From the NCBI GenBank assembly GCA_019285715.1, contig CP079108.1, forward strand, positions 4,107,001 to 4,171,000: DNA of 64,000 nucleotides. The letters are read 5' to 3'. Below the pieces are notes generated by a model, which did no database searches, had not been told where the DNA came from, and saw only the letters and a list, made by a program, of their open reading frames with translations. The stretch's first letter is position 1, and every line of letters begins with the position of its first letter. Origin of the DNA: Sphingosinicellaceae bacterium (GTDB lineage: Bacteria > Pseudomonadota > Alphaproteobacteria > Sphingomonadales > Sphingomonadaceae). The translations under genes and the position numbers were made by a program. Positions 1 through 7,017 of this stretch are shown here, one piece after another.

Positions 1-279
1 GTGGGACTGCTATTCATGGCATACAATCAGGACATATCCCGGCAGTTCGAGTTCACTCAAAGCCGTTGGGCCAACGAACCCGACTTCATCCGCGCGGATA
101 CAGGGATCGACCCCATCATCGGACAGCTGTCTCCAGGCGAGACCGCCGTCCAGCAGTGGCGAGCTCACTACGGAGCGCCCGCCAGCGCGCAGGTCGACGC
201 GGATTTCCATGGCTTCGTGACGATGCGCGGCGGTGAGTACTTCTTCGCCCCGTCGCTGACCTTCTTCGCCGAGCTGTAA
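1..279 (+). CDS. DyP-type peroxidase, C-terminal part (5' end outside window)
   Basis: This is the last 92 codons of a gene that enters from the left edge; the GTG at position 1 is almost certainly an internal valine codon. The residues GLLFMAYNQDI, then FEFTQSRWANEPDF and the ending GGEYFFAPSLTFF, are the characteristic C-terminal core of heme-dependent dye-decolorizing (DyP) peroxidases, which oxidise substrates with hydrogen peroxide. The proximal heme ligand and the GXXDG motif lie upstream of the window and cannot be checked. The next gene starts 15 bases later on the same strand, so this is likely the first visible gene of a four-gene operon running to 2883. Confidence 0.85.
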   Translation: MGLLFMAYNQDISRQFEFTQSRWANEPDFIRADTGIDPIIGQLSPGETAVQQWRAHYGAPASAQVDADFHGFVTMRGGEYFFAPSLTFFAEL

Positions 280-294
280 CGGGGGAGGTGTTCC

Positions 295-1533
295 ATGCGC
301 AGTGGACCTGATCAGATCTGGGAAGAATCGAGCTACGTCGGCCGCACCTACGGCAGATCGCTCCGAGACAACTTCAATTCCTGCCGTCCCACCCACACGG
401 ACCGTTTCGCCGATCTCAAGCGTGAGTACGCGGAGGCGATGCGGAAGCCGCATCCGGAGTTCTCGGAATTCCTGTACATCGAGGCGGGTCTCGTCGACAC
501 CATGCCGGACGAGATGATCTTGGCCCGGTTCTGGGCGATCAACGACCGGTTCCGCCGCGTCGTGCCGCTAGAGACCCGCAAGACCTACCTGGACAGTATT
601 CCTCCCAAGGATGACGTCCGTTGGCAGGGCGCCGACTTCCTTCGTGAGCAGACGAAGACGCTGCTCGACATCATCCACAGCAACTATTTGATGAACATCG
701 CACGCGAGAAGTCGATCAAGCGCCTGAAACTCTTCATCTGGGTGTCGTTCGCCGTCGCCAGCAGCATGCTCGCTATCACCTACGATCACATCCGAGAACC
801 CGCTTTCAAGGGGATGACCGTTCTGGTCGCATTGGGAATGTTCGGAGCACTGCTCAGCATCAGCAACCGCCTGCAGCAGGCGGTATCGCGTGACGCGCTC
901 ACCGAGGACGGCGTCTACGAACTTACCGGCCTGCGTATCGGCTGGGTCGGCATCCTGATGTCGCTGTTCACCGGCGGCGGCTTCGCGCTCGTGATCTACT
1001 GGGTCGTGATGGCGAATCTGCTCGGCAGCATGCTCCCCGAGACGATCGCTTCGGCTAGGAGCCCGGTCACGCAGGGCTCGACCGCAAACTCGACCGGCGT
1101 GGCGAAGCCGCGCCCGGAAGCGAGCACCGGCACTGGCGGCGGAACGGATGCAGGAAAATCGACACCGGCCCGATCGGACAGCAAGGTGGAGACGCCGGCC
1201 GCGCCAATCGTGCCGGTGGGCAATGATGCAGCCCGTGCGGCTCCTGCGCCGCTGACAGCGGTATCGACGCCGACGCCCAGCACGAAGCCCCCGGTCGATC
1301 CCAACGGCGCGGGCGCGAAGGCGGCCGACGAGTCGACCACCACTTACGTCGCCAGCGATTGTCGGGCGCGTGGGCTCAACGACAAGGCCTTCTGCAGGAC
1401 GGCGATCGGGCTCGGACTCTTCGACCAGCCGAGCTTCTTCAGGATGCTCATCCTCGCGCTGCTCGCCGGCTTTGCCGAGCGCTTGGTTCCCGACATCCTC
1501 AGCCGGCTCAGCAAACAGTCCTCCAGCAACTAG
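295..1533 (+). CDS. Multi-pass membrane protein of unknown function, DyP operon
   Basis: I do not recognise this 412-residue protein. It has a soluble N-terminal region of about 140 residues, then hydrophobic segments at roughly 144-163, 173-190 and 214-243. A long Ala/Pro/Thr-rich low-complexity stretch follows at about 252-350, and a last hydrophobic segment near 384-396 precedes the ending ERLVPDILSRLSK. This suggests a membrane-anchored protein with an extended linker that is probably outside the cytoplasm. A GGGAGG ribosome-binding site lies 8 bases before the ATG. It sits 15 bases after the peroxidase and 10 bases before a lipoprotein gene, so all are probably co-transcribed. Real gene, function unknown. 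Confidence 0.75.
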   Translation: MRSGPDQIWEESSYVGRTYGRSLRDNFNSCRPTHTDRFADLKREYAEAMRKPHPEFSEFLYIEAGLVDTMPDEMILARFWAINDRFRRVVPLETRKTYLDSIPPKDDVRWQGADFLREQTKTLLDIIHSNYLMNIAREKSIKRLKLFIWVSFAVASSMLAITYDHIREPAFKGMTVLVALGMFGALLSISNRLQQAVSRDALTEDGVYELTGLRIGWVGILMSLFTGGGFALVIYWVVMANLLGSMLPETIASARSPVTQGSTANSTGVAKPRPEASTGTGGGTDAGKSTPARSDSKVETPAAPIVPVGNDAARAAPAPLTAVSTPTPSTKPPVDPNGAGAKAADESTTTYVASDCRARGLNDKAFCRTAIGLGLFDQPSFFRMLILALLAGFAERLVPDILSRLSKQSSSN

Positions 1534-1543
1534 GAGATACGCG

Positions 1544-2563
1544 ATGTTTCGGAACAGGTCATGGATCGGGGCCACGGGCCTCGTGATTGCTCTCGGTGGA
1601 TGCGCGACCAATGCGCTACGCGTCGAGTACGCTGGCAAGGTCGCCGAGCAGGGGCATGTCGCGGCTGTCGCGTCGCGGCAGTTCCTCGGCAAGGTGGAAG
1701 CTAGCCGACGTGCCGCCAACATCGCACTAGTCACGGCCGATGCTGCGTGTGGCCGCCCGGATGCCCGACTGCGGACCGAACCTGAGCTCGTCAGGACCAC
1801 CAACGGAGGCGCCTTGTGCAGCGGTCCGGGCGGTCCCGCCGGGAATCCGCTGTCGCTCAAGCCGTTGACCGACCAACTCACGCCGGCTCTGACCCTGATC
1901 GAGGCGCTGAGCAGCTACGCCGATGCGCTCACGCAGATCGTCGAGGCGAAGCCGGCCGATCCTGCGCGCCAGTTCGAGGACGCCTTCACCACCGCGAAGG
2001 CGGCCGAAGGGCTGTTCGTCGCCGTTCTCAACAAGCACCCCGTGCTGCCTGCCGAAGACGACAAGCGCGTCGCGGCGGTCAAGGACTTCATCGGATATCT
2101 TGGTGAGCTTGCCGCCCAACAGGACAAGGTCGACCAGTTGAGAAAGCTGGTCGCAAAGCGCCCCGAAGGAGAGGATCCGATCTTCTCGGCGTTGCGCAGC
2201 CAGATCGCGATCTGGGAGAACAGCCGCAAGGGCGACGAAGTCCTGTTGCTCGGCCTCGCCGCCCAGCGCATGCAACACGCTCTGAACGCCGCGCCACCGG
2301 TAGCGTCGAAAGAGCGTCACGACGCGATGGTCGACTTCTACGCCCGCAGCGATGCGGCCGAGACAGCGGGACAGCTCTATCCGGCGCTCGACCATCTTCT
2401 GGTGGTCGTCGCCGAGACCGACAAGGATCTCAGACGGGTCCTTAAGGCCGATCCCCATCTGAGCCGCACCGAACGCGCGCGTGTGGCGGAGATCGCCCGC
2501 CAGCGCGTCGTCCGCGCTCTCTCCGCGGTCACCGCAATTGTAAACGCCTTCCGAGGAACATAG
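1544..2563 (+). CDS. Predicted lipoprotein of unknown function, DyP operon
   Basis: A 339-residue protein whose N-terminus (basic MFRNR, a hydrophobic stretch and the lipobox ALGGC with Cys at about residue 20) predicts a lipid-anchored envelope protein. The rest is mainly Ala/Leu/Glu-rich and looks helical, with no catalytic motif I can identify. The ATG at 1544 is chosen because it starts the signal sequence and follows a GGAGA ribosome-binding site; the frame is open further upstream, but that part overlaps the membrane-protein gene. It lies 10 bases downstream of that gene and 2 bases upstream of the next one, consistent with one operon. Confidence 0.75.
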   Translation: MFRNRSWIGATGLVIALGGCATNALRVEYAGKVAEQGHVAAVASRQFLGKVEASRRAANIALVTADAACGRPDARLRTEPELVRTTNGGALCSGPGGPAGNPLSLKPLTDQLTPALTLIEALSSYADALTQIVEAKPADPARQFEDAFTTAKAAEGLFVAVLNKHPVLPAEDDKRVAAVKDFIGYLGELAAQQDKVDQLRKLVAKRPEGEDPIFSALRSQIAIWENSRKGDEVLLLGLAAQRMQHALNAAPPVASKERHDAMVDFYARSDAAETAGQLYPALDHLLVVVAETDKDLRRVLKADPHLSRTERARVAEIARQRVVRALSAVTAIVNAFRGT

Positions 2564-2565
2564 TC

Positions 2566-2883
2566 ATGGCGACCAAAGCCAATCTCGTTGGATCCTTCGG
2601 CAGCCTGCTCGACACGCTGCAGCATCGCCTGGATCCGCTCGCTACCGACTCCGTGTTCCAAGCCTGGATGTCGGCGCTCACGACCGCCGCCGGTCTCGCC
2701 CGGGCGACCGCACGATGGAACCAGCTGCCCGACGAGGACGGGCGTTACGACGAAACCGTGCTTTCGCTCGATGCCGCGACGTCGGCACTCGTCCAGGCGA
2801 CCCTCGCCGAAGCTGGCGACATCGCGGGCGCTCTCGGCCTCGTTCGGCGGACTCTAGCGATGCTGCAGGCGATCCTGTTCTGA
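2566..2883 (+). CDS. Small helical protein of unknown function, last gene of DyP operon
   Basis: A 105-residue protein that starts 2 bases after the lipoprotein stop codon, with GAGGAACA as a plausible ribosome-binding site. It looks mostly alpha-helical, with no signal peptide, no clear membrane segment and no known motif. The tight coupling suggests that it works with the membrane protein and lipoprotein, but nothing in the sequence shows how. It ends about 230 bases before the IS110 transposase. Confidence 0.6.
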   Translation: MATKANLVGSFGSLLDTLQHRLDPLATDSVFQAWMSALTTAAGLARATARWNQLPDEDGRYDETVLSLDAATSALVQATLAEAGDIAGALGLVRRTLAMLQAILF

Positions 2884-3111
2884 CGTATCTACCGTGCCGG
2901 ACTACAGCTTGTCTTATGAAGACTCCGGCCTTTCTGCGAAGATAGGCCGCCGCCGACGAGCCGCAAACTCGCCGGTGGCGGGAAGGGACGGATCGTAAAA
3001 ATGCTGGTCGTCATGGACCGAGCTAGAGTTTGATCGCCCTTCTCTTTTCCTGTGGCCTGAACGGATACGTGGGCTTGTGGGCCCGCATGACAAGCAGAGG
3101 ACCTGGAAAAG
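2884..3111 (+). ncRNA. Structured leader upstream of IS110 transposase, candidate bridge RNA region
   Basis: This non-coding stretch has two adjacent hairpins: 2926-2931 (CGGCCT) with 2944-2949 (AGGCCG), and 2950-2954 (CCGCC) with 2977-2981 (GGCGG) enclosing CGAG/CTCG at 2957-2960 and 2968-2971. IS110-group elements are known to carry a bridge RNA in the non-coding end upstream of the transposase, and this position fits. Inference only: the loops cannot be matched to target and donor without defined element ends. Sequence 3022-3029 (GCTAGAGT) is the reverse complement of 4071-4078. Confidence 0.3.
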
Positions 3112-4059
3112 ATGGAGACCAGTATAGCTCAGAATGTCGGCGTCGATATCTGCAAAGCGACGCTCGACGTTCACTTGCACCCGGCGGGCACAGCCCGCCA
3201 GTTCACCAATGATGCCAAAGGCCTCAAGGCCTTGCTGGGCTGGCTTGCAGATCGTCGCATCGCCCGCGTCGTCTTCGAGCCGACCGGACGCTACCACCAC
3301 AACTTCGAGCGCCGGCTCGGTAGTGCCGGCTTGCCGCTTGCCAAGGTCAACCCGCGCCAGGCCCGGCGCTTTGCCGAGGCAATCGGCTGCAACGCCAAGA
3401 CCGATGCAGTCGACGCCGCGATGCTGGCACGCATGGGTGCCTTGCTCGAGCTGCCGTCGCGGCCAATCGTCAGCGAGATCCTCGACGATATGAAGGAGTT
3501 GCAGGTTGCCAGGCTCGGCCTGGTCAAGGACCGGACCGCTGCAAAGAACCGCGAGCATGTTTGTCGCTCGCGGCTTTTGAAACGCCACGCCGCGCAGCGG
3601 CTTGCCCAGATCGACCGGCAGATCGCCGCGATCGACGCCGAGCTGAAAGCCAGCCTGTCCCGCGAGCCGGACCTTGCAACGCGCTTCGAGGTTCTCGTCT
3701 CCATTCCCGGTATCGGCGAGACTACGGCGATCGCCATGCTCATCGAAATGCCCGAACTCGGAACGCTCGACAGCAAGCAGGTCGCGTCGCTGGCCGGCCT
3801 CGCACCAATCGCCCGCGACAGCGGGCAGCACCGCGGCAAGCGTCATATCCGGGGCGGACGAGCCCAGCTGCGACACGCGCTTTACATGCCCGCGCTCGTC
3901 GCCACCCGGTTCAACGCCGACATGAAGGCTAAATATAAGGCTCTCGTTGCTGCCGGAAAACCGCCGAAAGTAGCCATCACAGCGGTCATGCGTAAGCTCG
4001 TCATCCTGGCAAACTCGCTGCTCAAAACAGGCAGAAACTGGACACCGAAATCCGCTTGA
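3112..4059 (+). CDS. IS110-family transposase
   Basis: The 315-residue protein has the two domains of IS110 transposases. The N-terminal RuvC-like DEDD domain shows VGVDICKATLDV (first Asp), VFEPTGRYHH (Glu) and KTDAVDAAMLARM (two Asp). The C-terminal Transposase_20 domain shows SIPGIGETTAIAML, SLAGLAPIARDSG with the conserved serine, and RHALYMPAL. Length is normal (about 300-350) and no frame damage is visible, so it may be active. These enzymes excise the element as a circle and insert it with a bridge RNA as guide. It separates the DyP operon from decayed sequence to the right. Confidence 0.93.
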   Translation: METSIAQNVGVDICKATLDVHLHPAGTARQFTNDAKGLKALLGWLADRRIARVVFEPTGRYHHNFERRLGSAGLPLAKVNPRQARRFAEAIGCNAKTDAVDAAMLARMGALLELPSRPIVSEILDDMKELQVARLGLVKDRTAAKNREHVCRSRLLKRHAAQRLAQIDRQIAAIDAELKASLSREPDLATRFEVLVSIPGIGETTAIAMLIEMPELGTLDSKQVASLAGLAPIARDSGQHRGKRHIRGGRAQLRHALYMPALVATRFNADMKAKYKALVAAGKPPKVAITAVMRKLVILANSLLKTGRNWTPKSA

Positions 4060-4828
4060 TCACAACGGATACTCTAGCCTGGTCACGCCATCCGACTCAG
4101 GCGGACCCGGGTCGCCGGGACCACCCCGCGGCAGCGCATCGCATCACGAGCAGAGGCGCAATCGTCCGGCGGGCGGATGTCGACGCGGCCTTGACAACCC
4201 TACCTGTGGCGCCATGCAGGCGACCTCTAAAGACAACCAAGTAATTCAATCCTCGGCGCAGGCACTTCGCATCTTGACCAGACGCGCGAGCGAGAAGTTG
4301 GCCGGGATGGCGTTTTCGGCGTCGCTGCTGACCATGGGTCTACTCCGGGCACACCTGTGTTTTTCAAACGTGCCAGCCGTTGTGGGTCATCAAGCAAGGA
4401 CCGTCAACGATGCACTGCCCAAAGCCTGGTCCGGCCGCCGCCCCTCACCAACACATCGTTCGAACAACAAGTCGTCGCGCCCTCCATCGTCTGAACATCC
4501 CTTTTATCGATGCGACGGTCCGTCCGTTGCGCCGAAACCGGTACCGCCCGCGGCCTTCACAACCTGCTGCGTAAACTCTTGGCGAAACCTGCTCGGCAGG
4601 CCCGACCTCACGAAAACTCCGCCGGCCTCATCGGTCAATCGCAGGCCGGCGAGCTGTCATCCGCGGTGTGCCGCCAGGTGGCGCGGTTAGGCCAAGGCCC
4701 TTATATCGCTCAATCATCAAGACGGTCGGCATGGTCGGTTTCATTCCTGCCTTGGATCAAGCGACAGGGTTGACTGACGACGAGCGGCGCCATTCAGTTC
4801 TTGGTTCCGTGCTTCTCAGCGGGGGGAG
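4060..4828. other. Gene-poor stretch between IS110 and the cupin remnant
   Basis: About 770 bases in which I can support no gene. Open frames here (for example 4214-4690 and 4510-4773 on the plus strand) have no ribosome-binding site, no family resemblance and odd composition. Base composition is less GC-rich than the flanking operons. Lying between two insertion sequences, it is probably degraded DNA. Confidence 0.5.
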
Positions 4829-5254
4829 TTACGACCGAAAAGAGGTGATCGATGGCCCCTTTCGATACTCCTCGTCGGTCACCTTGCCTGTGAACTCGAC
4901 CGTTCCCTCGTGAATGGCCAGGTAGGTCATGGCCTCATCGGGCGTGGCACCTTCCCAATGCCTCTCCCCGGGCGGACACCAGATCACATCGCCGGCGCGG
5001 ATCTCGACGATCGCCTCGCCCCCGCATTGCGCCCAGCCCATACCATCGGTCACGATCAATGTCTGACCCAGAGGGTTCACCTTCCAGGGCGTCCGGGCAC
5101 CAGGGGCGAACGTGGCGACTGCTCCGGCCAGCCGGCTTGGCGCGTTGCGCCGGTAATATCCGCTGATTTGAACACCGTCCGTGAAGGTACTTTCCGGAGG
5201 TGCGTTTGTCGGCGTTGCTGCGCGACAATCACGGTGAGAACCGTGTTGCCTCAC
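4829..5254 (-). pseudogene. Decayed cupin-domain protein, 5' end replaced by an IS end
   Basis: The protein resembles small single-domain cupins of the bacterial (R)-mandelonitrile-lyase-like type: [36 protein letters not shown] and AMTYLAIHE are all in order. In that family the metal is held by a His-x-His just before PLGQ, by the Gln in LGQT and by the His in ERHW. Here the His-x-His is replaced by Lys-Val-Asn, so two ligands are missing. The only available start, GTG at 5254, and the first few codons lie in the terminal repeat of the neighbouring IS, so the original N-terminus appears lost. Probably non-functional. Confidence 0.6.
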
Positions 5255-6040
5255 GAGAAGATGTTCCCGAGCGGTGATGCCGTTGCCTCACCAGAGTGTT
5301 CCCCTACGCCGATCACCAGGCGAGGTCGATTCCCGGTTGATGGGACGCTGTGGAGCGGAGCCGTAGGCGAAGCGGAGCAGTAGCGGCGCGCACTCAGTCC
5401 AGCCGGTCGCGATGTCAGTCAACGTGAACGTCCACGCAAAGCTTCCCTTCGCGACCGGACCGCTGTGCGATACGAGATCGGCTTCGACATACCCCGGTGC
5501 CGGATTGTCCCAGTCGTCAAACGTCCTGATCGGTACGCTTTGCCGGAGCGCCGTTCCCGCGACACCACGTCGCCGCGGTTTGCGATTACCGGCCTTTGCG
5601 GCGCGAAGCACGCGATCGATCGTTGCCGCGCTCATCTTCGTCAGCTGCGACCTCACCGCCGGCGCCAAGTCCAGATGGCCATGGCGCTCCATCGCCTCCA
5701 GCAGGATCGGAATGAGCGGTCGCAATCGCTTGCCGCACAGCCGATCCGCCGCCTCCCAGAGCACGATAAGCGCGGTCCGGGCCGCCTCGTCGTAGATCCG
5801 ACGCTCGATGCGGACGTTCGCCGTCGTGACCGCGGGGCCCGCCCGCATCAGCCGCATCGCATGCTTGCGGTGAAATCCCGTCACCGCAACGAACTCGTCC
5901 AGCACCCGGCCCTTGCTTGCTCGATCAGCCGATCGGTACCGTTCGCTGATCGCAGCGACCAGCTCCGTACGCGTTGCCATGCTCACCGTCCTCATAGCTC
6001 GCTCCCGAACAATCTCGAGAGCATTTTAAATGAGGCAACG
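5243..6040 (-). mobile_element. Internally deleted insertion sequence with GTTGCCTCA terminal repeats
   Basis: CGTTGCCTCA at 5281-5290 and TGAGGCAACG at 6031-6040 are perfect 10-base inverted repeats around a transposase fragment. A second copy, GTTGCCTCAC at 5245-5254, starts a tandem repeat of about 37 bases: both left copies continue with AGA and then TGTTCCC at similar spacing. The right end read inward shows a comparable TTGTTCGGGAGCG block. Multiple end repeats suggest several transposase-binding sites. No target duplication is seen. The two genes at its borders, a cupin and a tnsA-like gene, are both cut at their 5' ends. Confidence 0.65.
5288..5995 (-). pseudogene. Truncated integrase-core (DDE) transposase
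   Basis: The first about 205 residues match the N-terminal half of DDE integrase-core transposases of about 400-500 residues: ATRTELVAAISERY, a helix-turn-helix region with GFHRKHAMRLMR, and the start of the catalytic core at PGYVEADLVSHSG and FTLTDIATGWTECAPLL. After that the family similarity stops and about 30 unrelated residues follow to the stop, so the second Asp and the Glu of the triad are missing. Internal deletion is the simplest explanation. ATG at 5995 or 5980 are both possible starts. The fragment cannot transpose by itself. Confidence 0.8.
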
Positions 6041-6611
6041 ACCCCCGCCGCGGGAGCAAATCAGGCGAGGCAATGCGCGCTACGGCCTGCTTGCCGCCGA
6101 ATGCGACTTCACGGTTGAGTGGGCCCAGAGCGAACCCTGCCTGCTCCGGTTCCCCATCGGTGACGTCTGGAACGACTGGTACGCCGACCTCTGGATCAGC
6201 CGTGTCGACGGGCCCGACGAACTCGTTGAGTACAAGCGCGACGAGCGCCAGCTCGAGGAGCCCGGCTACCGGCTGAAGCTGGCCGGCGTCGAAGAGATCT
6301 GCCGCCGCATCGGCATGCGCTTCCGCCTCGTGATGGCCGACGAGATTCTCGAGAACCGTTACCACCGCGACAATCTCGAGACCTTCGCGGGCCGCCGCTT
6401 TGTCAGCATAACGCCCGAGCATTTCCGGCGCTTCGAAGCCTACGCGATCCAGAACGGCTCGGAGTCCACCTACGGCGAGCTCGCCAATGTCATCGACCCC
6501 TCCTGTCCCGCCCGTGGTGCCGCCGTGATCCAAGGCCTGACCGTCCGTCGCCGCGTCGAGATCGACCTACGCCAGCTGCTGACCAACCGCACCCCCGTGC
6601 GCATCCGCTGA
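6030..6611 (+). CDS. TnsA-like transposon endonuclease, N-terminus probably truncated
   Basis: TnsA is the restriction-like nuclease that cuts the 5' ends of Tn7-type transposons. Of its catalytic residues I see Glu24 (AAECDF), Asp53 (WYADLWI) and Glu67-x-Lys69 (ELVEYKRD). The C-terminal half (about 105-193) resembles the TnsA winged-helix domain that contacts TnsC. The present ATG (6030-6032) and first codons lie within the inverted repeat of the adjacent IS, and the catalytic Glu is unusually close to the start, so some original N-terminal residues are probably missing. It is followed by the tnsB, tnsC and tniQ-like genes. The motif pattern supports the family well; activity is uncertain. 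Confidence 0.72.
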   Translation: MRQRPPPREQIRRGNARYGLLAAECDFTVEWAQSEPCLLRFPIGDVWNDWYADLWISRVDGPDELVEYKRDERQLEEPGYRLKLAGVEEICRRIGMRFRLVMADEILENRYHRDNLETFAGRRFVSITPEHFRRFEAYAIQNGSESTYGELANVIDPSCPARGAAVIQGLTVRRRVEIDLRQLLTNRTPVRIR

Positions 6612-6624
6612 TCGGAGGAACGTT

Positions 6625-6888
6625 ATGAAGCACACTACGAGCACCGCCCGCCACCGCAAGGGTGTACCCGCCAAGTCCCGAGGCAGCGTGCGGCCGTCGG
6701 CTTTCCGCCGCGATCAGAACGATACCTCAAACAGTACGAGGTCGTTCGGCGGTCCTGAAAAGCTGATGACCTACGCCGCCCGGGTAGAGACGCTCGTGTT
6801 AAACAGCCACAGCACCATTTTCCGCCCGACGCTCACAGTCTGCATCGACGAGTTCAGTCGGTGCATCGTCGGCTACGACACGCGGTAA
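6625..6888 (+). pseudogene. Short open frame ending in a transposase-core fragment
   Basis: An 87-residue frame with a good ribosome-binding site (GGAGGA, 4 bases before the ATG), 13 bases after the tnsA-like gene. The N-terminal half is basic and unrecognised. The C-terminal RPTLTVCIDEFSRCIVGYDT closely resembles the stretch after the first catalytic Asp in TnsB/Mu-type integrase cores; the intact tnsB downstream has RPWLTFAIDVHSRAIVAW at the same place. It is therefore either a remnant of a second, related transposase or a small gene that captured this piece. It has no catalytic triad. Confidence 0.4.
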
Positions 6889-6898
6889 CCAGCCGCGA

Positions 6899-6989
6899 GA
6901 ACCCCGAAATCGGGACGCCACCCGGCGTCCTCGTCCGGGTTCGCAGGCCCGGTTACCGAGACCGTGCCTACGGTCGGCAGATCGCCGAC
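6899..6989 (+). promoter_or_regulatory. Hairpin array before tnsB, with two mutually exclusive stems
   Basis: A long hairpin pairs GAACCC (6899-6904) with GGGTTC (6937-6942) and encloses a perfect 7-base stem, GGACGCC (6913-6919) with GGCGTCC (6924-6930), loop ACCC. It is followed by GACCGT (6960-6965) with ACGGTC (6970-6975), and by GTCGGC (6973-6978) with GCCGAC (6984-6989). The last two share bases 6973-6975 and cannot both form. The array ends 29 bases before the tnsB start codon. The layout resembles an attenuator or translation-control leader; that function is inferred. Confidence 0.45.
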
Positions 6990-7017
6990 GCACGCTCTCC
7001 GCACCAGGAGACGCATC

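Larger units (their letters stand above)
2884..4085 (+). mobile_element. IS110-family insertion sequence, ends approximate
   Basis: The element is defined by its IS110-type transposase at 3112-4059. The ends are not resolved because IS110 elements usually lack terminal inverted repeats and target duplications. Roughly 230 bases of structured DNA upstream and a short downstream end give about 1.2 kb, a usual size for the IS110 group. GCTAGAGT at 3022-3029 and ACTCTAGC at 4071-4078 form an inverted pair around the gene. Confidence 0.5.

Noticed and set aside
568-1881. Long minus-strand frame opposite the DyP-operon membrane protein
   Set aside because: Arg/Ala/Pro-rich sequence without a motif or ribosome-binding site; the plus-strand genes explain the region.
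3060-4072. AACGGATAC at 3060-3068 and 4064-4072 as a direct repeat around the IS110 gene
   Set aside because: IS110 elements do not make target duplications and the left copy is inside the presumed element; probably chance or internal.
4214-4690. 158-codon plus-strand frame after IS110
   Set aside because: No ribosome-binding site, no recognisable domain and several overlapping alternatives of similar quality.
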